Source of the DNA: Cryptomeria japonica
Taxonomy: Eukaryota > Streptophyta > Pinopsida > Cupressales > Cupressaceae
Reading direction: 5' to 3'
Length of the DNA: 64,000 nucleotides
Assembly (NCBI RefSeq): GCF_030272615.1
Contig: NC_081413.1
Span: 443,637,038-443,701,037 of the forward strand
Shown here: positions 22,700-34,400 of the stretch, piece after piece
How positions within the stretch are numbered: the stretch's first letter is position 1
Layout: every line of letters starts with the position of its first letter
Position numbers and translations under genes: made by a program
Notes under the pieces: generated by a model
Databases searched by the model: none
Seen by the model: only the letters and a program-made list of their open reading frames with translations
What the model was told of the DNA's origin: nothing

Positions 22700-23566
22700 G
22701 TTCCCTAAACAAAGATATTCTTCACACATTCTTGTATGCAAGCCAAGGTCCTTACAAAAGCTTTGTTCTTACCATATATGACTTAAGTTTTTAAGGATTT
22801 GATAGCAAATAAGGTGAAGTTAAGATGTTGAAATGTTTCCTATGTTAAGGAGGAGATTTATTATTGTATTGTGAAGAATGATTTTATTATATTGCCATTA
22901 CTATATATATATATATATATATATATAGTAATGGCAATATAATAAAATCATTCTTCACAATACAATAATATATCTTGAAAAACTTTTTGAGAAAAATCCA
23001 ACCTCCAAACTCCAAACTCCAAACCAATGTATTTGTCAATAACAATATTAGTTAGAATAAAATTTAGTCAAGAAAAATTCATAGAAGACTCATGAACACT
23101 TGAATATGGAGTAACATTGATAGAATATCAAGATAAACTATGAAAAATCCATTCTAAGAACCCAAAAAATAAAGAAACTTATACATGAAATCATCAAAGG
23201 GAAATCACAAAATCACATTTCCAAATCTCCAAAAAGTGATTCTTATATCTATTGGACAAATCCCATTACCAAAAATCTGAAGAGATGTCTTATAATATTT
23301 TGTCTTAACATCTCAGGGTTATCCTTCCAACTCGAAAAATGCAATTTATTTTATCTATACCTTCTCAAGATGTTTTATACAAGTCATAATCTCATGTCAT
23401 ATCATGAATTGATGAATGTTTTTTTGTGAAGATATGTAACTATATACTACAAATCTTTTATGCATCATGGATGCTATTAATTACTAAATTGAGATGAACT
23501 TTTTAGATCCCATAATTGTTAATGTAGAAACCTAATTAAACTTATTTTATTAAATTGAATATCTTA
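22700..23566. other. Non-coding DNA between element A and LINE-2
   Basis: AT-rich sequence without a supported gene. Its only notable structure is the perfect palindrome at 22859-22970, listed separately. Confidence 0.5.
22859..22970. repeat. Perfect 112-bp palindrome with (TA)n centre
   Basis: Each arm is 56 nt, starting TATTATTGTATTGTGAAG and ending in TATATA; the right arm is the exact inverse complement. It would form a long hairpin or cruciform. It could be a tiny fold-back element or an inverted duplication at a TA repeat. No flanking duplication is evident. Confidence 0.85.
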
Positions 23567-24023
23567 GAGCGAAGATGAGAAAAGCAGGTGTGGTTGTCGC
23601 GACACGGGCCCAATTGATGCGGAGCGCGAGTTCTCCTTGGATAACATCCGGCAAAGGGCGAGTTCTCCTTGGAGAATTATTGGCGCGCGAGATCTGAGCA
23701 GTGGGAAGGGTAGAAGGGCAGAAGTCTGGATGGAGGGAATTGTAGGCCTTGGTATGCGAGAGAAGACAGCCAACACAAATCCATACAGAGAAGGGATCAC
23801 GACCTGAGGCTCTTGGAGATGATTCTCAGACAGACATCGTAGGCAGAACAAAAGTAAAAGATATAGACAAGCTGTTGGGCCTATCGGATCCGGAATTTCT
23901 CTAACATACCACTGGAAATCAATGTCGCGAAGGAGGCAGAGGTCGAGACTAAGCTATATTGAATGAGTGAGTTCTTTTTGGCAAAGTAATCAAATGCAAT
24001 CCTAGTAGAAGAAAGCTGCGGGA

Positions 24024-25046
24024 ATGGATCATGGGGAATTGGAATTCTGTCTTAGAGGTTACCTTCCTCCCAAAGAGCTTTTTCATGGTGGAATTTGTGA
24101 ATGGACAAAGTGGGATGAAGTGTTTGATCAGTCCGTCTGGCAGATGGATAAAAGCTTGGTATACACAGAAATACGGTCCACAAATTTTAACCCTTGGAAA
24201 ATGATGCCCTCCCAGGATGAATTCTGGATCCGCTTTTATAATATTCCACTTGAGTACTAGACAGGAGATTGTCTAAGGAAGATTAGGTCCAAGATGGGCA
24301 TTGTTTTAGGAGTAGACATGGGTTAGAATGATTCTACCCACTTTATAAGGTTGAAACTAATCACAATCAGACCATTGCCAAGGCATATCCATCTAAAAAT
24401 AGTGGATGGTGTATAAAACCCCTAGAAGTGGTCCGAGAGATGGCTTTGCTGATAACAATATTGTGGTGAGCAATAGTGAAAAAATCTCTAACAAAGGAGC
24501 TACTCGTAACACCTCAATTCACCAAGGTAAGGACAAAGGTGGTCAAGTTCAAGAGGGCGATGTTAATGAGTATGTAATGCAGGAAATGCAAACAATCCCT
24601 CAAAGCAATGAGGCTAAGTTGCCCTCACCTATTTTGGAGGAAGTTGAATTTGTGGCTGGAGCCTTCCCTAATAGCACAAATGAATATAGTAACCCAATAA
24701 GTGGGGATAGGAGCTAAATGGAAAGGCATGTGCAGATGCAAATGGTGTTCTAGACTTAGAGGCTCAAGGAATAGAGGAAGGAAACTTGGTGTTTGAGGAT
24801 GGGGAGTTGGCAGACGCCCAAGTATTAGAGGCACAGGAGGAAGCGTAGGTGGATGGGCTAGACTTTATGGAGACAAGACATATAGATCAAATAGCTCATC
24901 AAACTCTAGTAGCTAGGACTTGCAGGAAAAAGGGTAGGGAGATGAACAAGCAGAAGTGGGAAACCGTGGCTAGAGACCATGAATTTCCATATATTAAAGA
25001 GTACTTACTGAAATCAAAGGGAGGTATCAGCTCCCTTAGGGAGTAA
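24024..25046 (+). pseudogene. LINE-2 ORF1 (RNA-binding, DUF4283-like)
   Basis: The frame from 24024 encodes ELEFCLRGYLPPKELFHGG, MMPSQDEFWIRFYNIPLEY, then a stop, and IRSKMGIVLGVDMG. This resembles the N-terminal domain of plant LINE/DUF4283 ORF1 proteins, which bind the element RNA. Downstream frames (24406-24717, 24849-25046) are acidic and low in recognisable features. The last frame ends in TAA at 25044-25046, overlapping the ATG of ORF2 (TAATG). Stops and frameshifts make it non-functional. Confidence 0.65.
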
Positions 25047-25230
25047 TGAAGCTAATCACATGGAATGTTAGGGGCTCTAACAAACAATGTTGGATTTAGA
25101 GTCATTTAGAGCTACTTAATTTGTATATTATAATGTTATATAAAACAAAGTTGAGTGGAAAGGATGCAGGTAGTTTTCTCACTCGATGTAAAAGATAAAA
25201 TGGAGTGCATGTGGATTTTGTAGGAAGCTA
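25046..25230 (+). pseudogene. Start of LINE-2 ORF2 (endonuclease domain), interrupted
   Basis: Translation from the ATG at 25046 gives MKLITWNVRGSNKQ, the typical first strand of the APE-like endonuclease of plant L1 ORF2. IIMLYKTKLSG follows after a stop. The coding sequence breaks at the copia-2 LTR (25231) and reappears after 30306. Confidence 0.75.
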
Positions 25231-25663
25231 TGAGATTTTGCCAAGATCAAGAGCTCAATAAAAAGTACAAATAGAGACAAAATATAGGATAAGAGTAAAC
25301 TGTATTCTCATCAATAGATAAATGATCAAAGTTGTTCAATACAATGTAGATGAGCCTGCATATATAGGCAAGGCAATATGGATATGTGAGCATGCAAACA
25401 TGACATGTGGCTCAATAAGAAACAAGGGTAGGTAGGAAATATGTGTGGTAGGTAGGAGAAACAATAAAATATTCCACATAAGGTGGATAACCCACCGAAG
25501 GTGGAATTACACCATAAAAGGTGGAAATTCTCCTACACACACTATCCCAATGTGGCACAAACACCCAAGTGTCTCATACCCAAACTACTATGAAATGCAT
25601 TATCCTAAGTAAACTTTAGTGAGGTGTAATAATATCTATGATGAATAATTATTTACACCAACA
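25231..25663 (-). repeat. 3' LTR of copia-2
   Basis: On the minus strand it starts TGTTGGTGTAAATAATTATTC and ends AATCTCA. A purine-rich tract (GCGGGGG on the minus strand) lies just upstream at about 25664-25670 and could be the polypurine tract. It is slightly shorter than the other LTR because of small deletions. Confidence 0.8.
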
Positions 25664-26191
25664 CCCCCGCTTAAGTGCAACTTAGGGGAATGCACTTAAG
25701 TCTACAATGCAACTAAGAAATGCAAGATGGGTCCCAGCTATGAGGCCATATTAGGTACCCATGTATAAATGCAAATGCAAATCAAACTAATGCAATGACA
25801 TCTCTCACAAAGCAGGGAAAGAGAGAAAAACCCAATGGGAAAAACCCTCCCCCAAAAGAGAGATGGAAACTATATAAAAGAACTCTTATAGAAGCATGTG
25901 TGGAACAAAACCCCATGTGAGGAAAAACTCCCCATCATATGAGAGAAGAAGAGAAGCTAGGAAGCTCCCTCTCAATGTAGAACCTGCACCAATGATAGAA
26001 GCTCGATGATGTATGAAGAAACTGCTCCATGAATGTCAAACACCATTCCTCCCCTTAGGAAGAAACAAAATCAAAGGTTTATCCATGAAGTCTCTCCAAT
26101 CATGAAGGGAAGATGAATGAAAAAAACTCATGATAAATGGAATCTATGAAAACTTCTCAAGTGTCCCCATGTCGATGCTGAAAGATACCCC

Positions 26192-26830
26192 CTACAAAGG
26201 TGGTGAATTGCTCCAAACTGCCAAAAAAGGTACTCCAAGATCTAGTGGAGATGAATGTAGAACAAGTCCCAAAGATTCACATGTCTCCTCAAAGGATAAA
26301 GAGACCTCCTCCAACTGTTGTGCATAAGAATCCACAATCATGTCAACCTCAAAAGAATGATCATGTAGAGAATGAACAAGAGGGTCAGAGTGTTCCCTTG
26401 CAACAGTCAAAGAGGGATCATCTTCATCAAAGAGAAGATGAATATCATCAATGATGTCTCCCAAATCTGCAATATAGGACTCCACAAACAAACTTGCAAT
26501 GTCTGTCAAGTACTCATCCCATGAAATTGAAGCTGGAAGAACAAATATATCCTACTGCATTGAATCACAAGAAGGCAGAATTGTCATACTATTTGCATCA
26601 TCAGGTGCAATACATGATGTGATATCAATCAGAGGAGATGAAACACAAGGCTCAATAATGGGGTCACATGTGAGAATCCCCAAGTTCAAGTACCCAAAGT
26701 TCTCCCTAGAATCTGAATCATCACAAGAAGTGTGATCATCATGTGTAGAATTATCATATGTGAAATCATCCTCATCAACAAAATCTGAAAATTAATATAA
26801 CCGAGATGCATGATCAACCACCCTAGTCAC
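26192..26830 (-). pseudogene. Acidic ORF of unknown function in copia-2
   Basis: The minus-strand stretch 26192-26509 encodes about 105 residues rich in Asp/Glu/Ser (e.g. DIIDDIHLLFDEDDPSLTVA). Similar acidic sequence extends upstream to about 26760 with stops. It occupies the place where integrase and RT would lie in a complete copia element. I recognise no domain. Confidence 0.4.
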
Positions 26831-26889
26831 AATGATAGCTCTAGTCTCCAAGTCTCTAATGAAAACTGACTCAACTGTGAACTCCACAA

Positions 26890-27560
26890 TTCTCTTAGTT
26901 TCCCCATGTGTGATTTGATAGATGCAAAGGAGATTGCTTCTCAAATGGGTGTACACACAACACATCATTGAAGGAGTTATCCCTAATGGTAATAGACCCT
27001 TTCCCAATCACATCCATGTATGTATGATTGCCCATTAAAATCTGCGGCATGGTGCAAGGCTCAAATATAGAGAACATAGACTACGACGATGCCATATGAT
27101 GAGAAGCCCCTAAATCTAGAAGTCATCTCCCTGAATCATGACTTGTAGTAGCACAAAGATCTTTTCCTTTTCTTATCTCAAAAGAGTGAGTCTTTCCACT
27201 TGTAGAATCCATGAATGCTTTCCCTTTCCCTTTTGAATGTGAGGAAGTAGAAGATGATGAATCCTCCTTCTTGTAGGCATTAGAAAAATCAATGTTGTGC
27301 TTTTTGAAGATGTGTGTGAGCTCATCAATCTTCTTAGAAAGGAAATGATGCTCCTCATGACCAAACTTTTTATAATAGGCACAAGTACGTCTCTCCCTCT
27401 TTGGTGAATAGTCCCTCTTGGAAGAGGATGAATCTCCTTGTTGTGGAGAAGGTGATTCTTTGTCCTTGGGCTTTGATTGTCATTTCTTCTTGTTTGAGTT
27501 GTCCTTTCCTTGATTTCCTTTGTTCCCTTGATTTGCCACTAATGCTTGAGACTTAGAAGC
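26890..27560 (-). pseudogene. Degenerate zinc knuckle and protease of copia-2
   Basis: Minus-strand frames show CAYYKKFGHEEHHF (a damaged CCHC knuckle) and a basic KGKGKAF segment. LLDLGASHHMASS follows, matching the D-S-G-A-S-HM active site of copia proteases with Ser changed to Leu. FSIFEPCTMPQILMGN and a DVIGKGSITI segment come next. The change at the catalytic D-S-G and a stop before SMFSIFEP indicate an inactive enzyme. Confidence 0.65.
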
Positions 27561-27561
27561 C

Positions 27562-28092
27562 TTAAGAATGCTCCATGCTTATCAACTTAGTTTGTTCCAT
27601 CATCAACATTTTGGCGAAAGCATCAAATGTAGGAATTGTGCATCTTGAACCCATTGTCATCCTATGCATTTGAAAATTAGAAACAAAAGCTGCATATACT
27701 TGTGGAAGCTTGCCCATCAAATTGAAGATCAATTGAGTATCCTTCTTATCAATGCCACAATCCTTGAATGGTGCCCTAAACTCTTTTTCCTTAGTGACAT
27801 AATCTTGTATAGTATCAAAGTTCTTGGGATCTAACATTGTGAGATCACTATCAATTTGATATCCCTTAATCTCATCAACTTGACCATACAAGTCTTGAAA
27901 CTTTTGCCAAGCATCCTTCATTAGAGTACATTTCTCAATATGAAAAATGAGATCCTTTGATACATACTTTCTTAAGGTACCAATTCCCATGATATTGTTA
28001 GTAAGCCAATCCAAGTGAGCAATAGGATCAGCCTTAGGATCAGTGGGAGTAACAATAGTTCCATCAATATAGTGAGTTAGTCCATTTTCCAT
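27562..28092 (-). CDS. Copia gag polyprotein (copia-2)
   Basis: An uninterrupted 176-codon frame starts with ATG at 28090-28092. It contains WLTNNIMGIGTLRKYVSKDL, KDAWQKFQDLYGQVDEIKGY and a LMGKLPQVYAAFVSNFQ segment. These belong to the UBN2/gag-like domain of plant copia elements, which forms the particle shell. The zinc-knuckle part continues downstream after a stop. It is the best-preserved piece of copia-2, which may fit a non-autonomous element that still needs gag. Whether it is translated is unknown. Confidence 0.7.
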   Translation of the reverse strand: MENGLTHYIDGTIVTPTDPKADPIAHLDWLTNNIMGIGTLRKYVSKDLIFHIEKCTLMKDAWQKFQDLYGQVDEIKGYQIDSDLTMLDPKNFDTIQDYVTKEKEFRAPFKDCGIDKKDTQLIFNLMGKLPQVYAAFVSNFQMHRMTMGSRCTIPTFDAFAKMLMMEQTKLISMEHS

Positions 28093-29816
28093 AAGTTTAC
28101 TCCATGCATTAATTTTTCAGGTAGCATAATTATGAGGAATTAAGAGAGGAAACTTAGGAGAACCCATAGAAGCAAAATTGAAAGAACACAAGATCACAAA
28201 AGTACAAGAGACACCCCCCAGACTCAATCAATCAAAGTACCCCCCCCCAAATCATGATTTTGACACTTTATATGTAGTGTGTGTACAATAGGCAACTTGC
28301 ACACAATGGAAAGGTGGACTTCTTATTTTGTTTTACAATTGCCCCAATAGAATAATAACTACAATGCAAAAGACCAGAAAGATAGATCTATGTAATACAA
28401 GTGCCAAATTGGCCAAAAAAAACCATATACTAAAAGTACAATTTCTACCCAAAATATTTGCAAAATGATAGCATATTATGATATTAGACAAAAAATTATT
28501 CACTTTCAAAAAAAATGGCACCTAAAAAGGAGTTTGTATGAGCCTAAACGGAGTCCCGGAAGTTGTAGAAATGGAGATTGGAAAGGTTTAGTCACCAAAC
28601 ACTGAGATTTCTGAAAAATACAACCATCAAAATAAAAAAAATTATTCCACCATGAGAAAGTACACAAACAATTCTCCCATTTCAAAAAAAATTGAACCGA
28701 AAAAGAATCAAAACTGAGCAAGATATGGCCATTTGAAGTTGAACTGCAAAATCAAAAAGCTCAACAGAGGGGGTCTGCCAAATTTTCAAAAAATTAATGA
28801 TGTTAGCGAACTATGAGATTAAATTTGATGGCCATCTAGCTGTCATAAATACTTCACCTCCTTGCTAACTAGATGTTCGTACAATACAGACTAACAAGTG
28901 GCAAAAGATCGATATACCATGTTGACGTGGTTGTACGGAATGATGCAACAATGTACGGTTACGTGTAGGCTGTATGAAAAATGGGCAGATGAGGTGGCCA
29001 AGGTGTACAATCCACATGACACTAGCAGGGTTGTGTGGCAAGGTCGCAAGATTAGGGCCGACGAGAAGGAGGTCGGCCAGTAGGCGGAGCCGCGACCAAA
29101 GAGCAGTGAGGTTGGTGCTGACGGAGGCTGGGCCTAGATTAGTGGTGTCGGTGAGAGTTGCAACTGTTAGAAAGTGGTGGTTGGTGGTCAAGTGACCCGG
29201 CAGGGGGGAGATTGGCATCGCGGAAGTGACAATGGGCGCTGGCGGGAGCTACCACGGGCGATTGTCGGAAGAGAAAGGACCGTCGGGAGAGCATGGTTTG
29301 CCAGGAACGAGCCGAGAGATGTTGCACCGTATGGTGGACCGAACCAGTTGCAGCTACAGTGGTGGTACGATGGCAAAGTCTAGAAAAAAACACAGACAGT
29401 ATGGTGTCCTGGGGGTGGGGGTGAATAACCCCCCCCGAAATAAATAAAAATTATTTTATTTTATTTTATTTTTTTTGGTAATAAAAAAATGTTTACAATC
29501 AAAAAACTGCGAAACAAATAATAATAATTTTTAAAAACTTTTCGCAGAAACATAAAAATAAATTATATATATTTTTTATTTATTTTTGAATATCCGTACC
29601 GTACCCGCCCAAATTCGGCAGGAATTTTCTCCAAGCCCCAAATTTGACTTTCACCAAATATAGGCAAATTTATAGTCAAAATTCATGGAAATGGCCACCC
29701 GGAGGCAATGGCAAGGTCGGATCTAGTCTTAGATGCCTCCAAAACATGATTTTCCTCAGATCTGCCTCTCGACACTGCAATAATGTCTCTCAAAGATGAA
29801 TCAATGGTGCTCTAAT
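28093..29816 (-). other. Leader of copia-2 with a GC-rich block (28.86-29.43 kb)
   Basis: Between the PBS and gag lies 1.7 kb without a convincing gene. The block 28860-29430 is much richer in G+C and CpG than its surroundings and shows overlapping short ORFs on both strands, none with a recognisable domain. It ends at a run of C and then low-complexity (AT-rich) sequence. It may be host DNA acquired by the element. Confidence 0.45.
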
Positions 29817-29829
29817 GGCTCTCATACCA
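29817..29829 (-). other. Primer-binding site of copia-2
   Basis: The minus strand reads TGGTATGAGAGCC two bases after the 5' LTR. This differs by one base from the initiator-tRNA-Met site TGGTATCAGAGCC used by plant copia elements. Confidence 0.75.
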
Positions 29830-29831
29830 TG

Positions 29832-30305
29832 TGAGATTTTGCCAACATCAAAAGCTCAATGAAAAGTACAAATAGAGACAAAATATAGGACAAGAATAAA
29901 CTGTATTCTCGTCAATAGATAAATGATCAAAGTTTGTTCAAAACAATGTAGATGAGCCTGCATATATAGGCAAGGCAATATGGATATGTGAGCACACAAA
30001 CATGACATGTGGCTTATTAAGAAACAAGGATAGGTAGAAAATAGGTGTGGTAGGTAGGACAAATAATAAAATATTCCACATGAGGTGGATTACCCATCGA
30101 AGCTAGAATTATCACTCTGCAATAAGTGGATATGATATAGTAACAAGATCACACCATAAAAGGTGGAAATTCTTCGACACACACTATCCCAATGTGGCAC
30201 AAACACCCAAGTGTCTCATACCCAAACTACTATGAAACGCATTATCCTAAGTAAACTTAAGTAAGGTGTAATAATATCCATGATGAATAATTATTTACAC
30301 CAACA
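29832..30305 (-). repeat. 5' LTR of copia-2
   Basis: It is about 474 bp and similar to 25231-25663 over its whole length apart from an insertion of about 40 bp around 30100-30150 (atcactctgcaataagtgga) absent from the other copy. It has TG...CA ends on the minus strand. Confidence 0.8.
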
Positions 30306-30440
30306 TAAGCTATAAGGGACTACTAATCTTTTGAAATCCAACGTGAGTAGCAATAATAGAAAGTGTGCTAACCAAAAATTTATCCAATGTAAGGTGTGAG
30401 TCTTTTCTGCCAATATCCAATTCTTCCTGTGAATATCAAT

Positions 30441-31808
30441 TCGCATCGCATTCGTTGAGTTTTCTTTTTGCCTAAGTATATTTTTCTTTTTGAGCACTAT
30501 GTAAAATGCAGTGCACGCACCCACCAAGTGTCAGCAGGGCACGCTCTTTTAAGAGCCATTTCTTTCTTTTGGCTACAATACTCCTGTTGCTACCATGTGG
30601 CATCGGCTCTTTTGGGCCTACAAAGATTCACTCACTTTCAAGAAAGGTGCATATATATACAGATGGCAACTTTGTGAGACATTTCAGGGTTGCAATATTA
30701 CTACAAAATGAGACTCCCCCTCTTGTTGCCACGTATCCATGTAGAGTGATCTATGTAGAGCTTTGCGCGTTCGATGATTTGAAGTAGGGCATTTATCATG
30801 AAGAAAAAGGAATAATGGTTAGAAGGAACCAATTTTGGGGCTCCAGTCCAGATATTCTAGAGATTTTGTTGCAAGGAAATGAGGAAAATGCTGCCCCTAA
30901 TCGAATTTTACAAAAGACGGTACCTGTCTATGCAAGGGCCAAAGTAGTCATCACTTTCACGATATTTGATGACCACGTAAAATGAGAACTGAGAACTAAT
31001 GGTCTATGATTAGGATGTTTTCTTGTTATGAGTAGCAAGCAGTTAGGGCCATCCTCTTTAAATAAAGGGTTTTTTGTTTTGTAAAAGGGGTTATGAAACA
31101 GTGATTTTCTAGAGAATATATAGAAGAGACTTCAAGGCCAAAATTAGCCTAAAAACTATCGTTGTATTTTTTAAGTAAGATAATTGATTTGTGCCTTAGG
31201 CCTTTGAGATTATTTCGGTATGCATTGACAAATTTTTTGTGCAATCTCAAATTGAGGCTTGACTCTAGTAATATGTACTTTAGCTCTACTAATTGAATCA
31301 TGTTATACACTCTTTTATTTAGTAGGTTCTCTTATGTGTATGTTGCTTCATGTATTTTAAGAAATATTTCAATGTATTAGTATTCAGGACATGTAGATTG
31401 TTGAATGGGCCTTAGGATCACATGTATATGAATTTCTTTGTGCCTTTGTTTTGGAAAAATTATTATCTCATGCTTTATCCTTAGGTTAGATTTACTTTTA
31501 TGTTCTCTCTTACATGAAAGAAGAGTGGACTTTTGAAAAACCAGAGGTTGCTCAATGAAAACGCACAGGTTTCTCATCACCGAGTTTCTCATAAGGTTGT
31601 TTTCCTAGGAGTAATTTTAGCTTTCAACAATTTTTTTTCTGGCACACACAATGAGACCTTGAATTTACTTATATCAAGTGGGCGTATGACCCATAGACAT
31701 GTTAATTGAAGCCAAGTTGTATTAAAACGAAGTTTATTATTGTCACCTCTAGTAGCAGTCCAATCATTATCAGGAGGAGTGCAAATCCTTGTTTAGATCC
31801 ATATACCA
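30441..31808. other. Non-coding, possible 5' LTR of gypsy-2
   Basis: No gene is supported in this stretch. Near 31632-31655, ttctggcacacacaatgagacc resembles the TGGCRCCCACNRTGGGGCC-type gypsy PBS and is preceded by ttcaaca, a possible LTR end. The sequence before it may therefore be the LTR of the gag at 31809. No second copy was found in the window, so this stays tentative. A TATA-like run (30649-30660) is noted without claiming a promoter. Confidence 0.3.
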
Positions 31809-34024
31809 ATGGCACTTCAACCTCCTAGAAACTTCATCACATAGAATAGTGGGAGCCCTCTTATTTCACTTGCCCCTCCTGCTCAGTGGGACGTTATTCA
31901 AACCTCTGCACTAAGAGCTTTGACAAAATTTATCGGAGAAGATTCCAAGACTCCTGAAGAACATCTACAAGGTGTAGCTAATGTATGCACTGTACACAAT
32001 GTCACACAACATAATGTGGTTCTAAGACTTCTTGCATTCACTTTTCGAGGAAAAGCCCAAGATTTATATAGATCTCTTACACCAAATGCAATAGGTGACT
32101 AGGATCATCTAGGTGATCCCTTTTTCGAGTGCTTCACTGAAAAGGGGGACAAGTCATCCCTATTGCAGCAGCTCATACCAACTATCAAGTAGGCTCCTCA
32201 AGAGGCAGTGACTAATTTTAACACTACGTTCGAGAACACCTGGCAAAGGGTACCAGTAACTACCCACCCTCCAACAAACATGGCTTTTGTTTTCTACCTA
32301 AAGGCTTTCAATTTCGATATATCTTTAATGATTCAATCTTTAGGTGTCAATACTCTTTTGGATGCTTATGAGCTCACAATCCAGGTCGAAAATATTTTGA
32401 TCAATGCAAGAAAGCTATCCCCAAGGCCACCCATACTAGTATTTACTAAATCGACAAGCTAGGTGCCCAAGCAAACACCTTCGACTACATCGGCACCACA
32501 ATCTATGTATGTTCACCCAAATGCTCCACAAAATAATGCCTCTACTTCTTCATCCATAGCTGCCGAAGTGAGTGATATGAAAAATTTACTGAGAACCTTT
32601 TCAAATGAAATAATTAACTGAAGTGGTTACAAGCATCACCTGCTAGACCCCCTTTTCAAGAAAATGAATATCAAGGAGGTGCAAGAGCTACCCAAAGCCA
32701 ACCAAACAATCAAATTGTACCTGTTCCTACCCCTTTGCAGACCATTCTTCCTAACCAAAATAAGGAACTAATAGTTGGCTAGAATAATTTAGGAGATGAT
32801 ACCAATTCTTGGTGTTTTCCTTGTAACGACTCTTACATACCGTGGAACTTCCCAGGAGGAAATTTACAAAAAAATTTGGTTGATCAAGGGAATCAAGGCA
32901 TGAATATTGATGCTATGCCATACGCTTCCCTAGGTATTGAGAATGTTGTCCTTATAGCCCAAATGTAGAGAATATCGATGGAGCAAGAGGTGGAGATCAC
33001 TCCGGATCAGGCCCTCTTCTCATGGATGGAAGACGAAGAGATGGTACTTACTAACAATGCTTCTACATCGTATTCACCAATACCTCAAGTGTAATCTAAA
33101 TACAACCTCCACTCAAAGCATCAGTTTACAAGAGAACTCATCATCGAACAAGAAAAGCTATACCCAGATAAGACTCAAGAGAAGTTCATTGTGATCTCTA
33201 CTTACTCGAAACCTAAGGAATTCATACCTTATAAGTCTAAAGACCTGAAAGTTCCTATTCCTACAATTCTTGATGTGCTGGAGCAGCTAAAGAAAGCTCT
33301 AGCTAATGTATCCTTATGGGATCTTACTTCTATTCTTGTATTGAAGACCCATTTTTGGGAAGCACTCTGTGAAGTAGAAAATCAACAACCAAACCTACAG
33401 CAAGTACATCACATGCAAGAGATAAGCAGCTAGAGTCAGAAGATCAGTCGTGGTTGTCAAAAGTGCTCATAAATGAAGCAGAGGCTCCCGCTAATGTACT
33501 GGGAGGTAAACCGAAACCCAATCCTTTCTTCTTGACTCCCGTTGTGGAGGATAAACTACTTCACAATTCTATGATTGATTACAATGCGAGCACCACATTC
33601 ATGCCGAAACAAATACCTAAGGCTTTGAAATTAGAATATGAACCCTTGGATAGAGGATTCATGCAGCTTTATGGAAACAAAGTCCAAACTATGGGCACAA
33701 TCAAGAACCTTTTGCTTACCTTGTTCACCTATCCAAGCATCACTCTCCCAAGAAGTAGTGGTCATTGATATTCCCCCTATTTTCGGCCTTTCTTTGTCTA
33801 GGGATTTTAGTACCAAAATAGGAGGATATCTCTCCCTAGATTGGTTTCACCTTATCCTCAGAAAAAAGCACAAGGTTAAGTTGAAAATATTATTAGATCC
33901 TTTGCATTCGGAACACATAGCTAATGAAGCTATGATCAATTTCAAAGAAACTCATAGATTAATCCCCATAGATGAGATGAGATGTGTTGAATTCCAAGAA
34001 GATGAAGAAGTGACTGGTGACTGA
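31809..34024 (+). pseudogene. gypsy-2 gag and protease
   Basis: A frame starting with ATG at 31809 (in-frame stops) encodes a gag domain: RALTKFIGEDSKTPEEHLQG, RLLAFTFRGKAQDLYRSLTP, then FYLKAFNFDISLMIQSLGVN up to 32462. A spacer with TILDVLEQLKKALANVSLWD (33191-33433) precedes the protease at 33454-33768. There NSMIDYNASTTFMPK corresponds to the aspartic-protease active site, with the canonical Ser/Thr-Gly replaced by Tyr-Asn. A further frame continues with DIPPIFGLSLSRDFSTKIGG to 34024. Frames shift at least three times. It is a dead Ty3/gypsy copy on the plus strand. Confidence 0.75.
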
Positions 34025-34049
34025 ACAAAAGACCTAGAGTTTTTTCTAG

Positions 34050-34400
34050 AATGAGTTCATAGATCCAAATACTAATGGGAACTATCATGCAACGGGGATT
34101 GGAATATATGTTATCTTTGATGATGAACAAACAAATCCTATAGTATCAAAGGACCCACAAGATGAAGAAAAGGAAAAGGAGGATTTGACTTCTAAGCTTT
34201 AGACCTTAGACTTCAATGGAGCAAGATGCAAAACTAAATCCAAATTGGGTATTTGCCTAACTTCCCCTTTTAGAGAGAAAACCCTTAGATATTTTTGCTT
34301 TCATTTTTCCTTCTTGAATAATGAAGTAAAGTATGAAGGCTTAGTCCATGGTTTGAGCCTTGCCAAATTCTTAGGTATCAACGACTAAAGATCTTGGGGG
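34050..34400 (+). pseudogene. RNase H-like fragment directly downstream of gypsy-2 protease
   Basis: One frame runs from NEFIDPNTNGNYHATGIGIY (about 34050) through an acidic linker to TLDFNGARCKTKSKLGICL and FHFSFLNNEVKYEGLVHGLS, ending in a stop near 34386. The D and E blocks and the EYEGL-like segment are those of the archaeal-type RNase H of plant gypsy elements. No RT lies between protease and this domain. Either RT was deleted or the element has the order PR, RNase H, RT. The copia-1 insertion follows at 34598. Confidence 0.65.

Larger units (their letters stand above)
23567..25230 (+). mobile_element. L1-type LINE, 5' part: leader, ORF1, start of ORF2 (LINE-2)
   Basis: It begins with a more GC-rich leader (about 23567-24020), followed by a decayed ORF1 and the first residues of ORF2. 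ORF2 is cut by copia-2 at 25230 and resumes at 30307, where SYKGLLIF and NPT in frame resemble the endonuclease domain. aagcta (25225-25230 and 30307-30312) occurs at both edges of the insertion. The continuation fades near 30440, so the LINE is also truncated downstream. Confidence 0.75.
25231..30305 (-). mobile_element. Ty1/copia-type element with gag and protease but no RT (copia-2)
   Basis: Two LTRs (25231-25663 and 29832-30305) share the same ends, TGAGATTTTGCCAA and TTTACACCAACA on the plus strand. An initiator-Met-type PBS lies inside the right LTR, so the element reads on the minus strand. Gag and a degenerate zinc knuckle and protease are recognisable, followed by an acidic ORF. Integrase, RT and RNase H are absent, so it must have moved with help from another copia element. 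The sequence aagcta flanks both sides, one base away from the right LTR edge. Confidence 0.8.

Noticed and set aside
22859-22970. MicroRNA precursor
   Set aside because: The arms are perfectly complementary over 56 nt with a pure TA loop. Plant miRNA stems normally carry mismatches, and no transcription evidence is available.
28865-29447. Overlapping ORFs on both strands as genes
   Set aside because: GC-rich sequence gives open frames by chance. No domain or codon preference is visible.
30649-30660. TATA box of a host gene promoter
   Set aside because: It is an isolated tatatata run. No coding sequence follows within reach except decayed gypsy gag more than 1 kb away.
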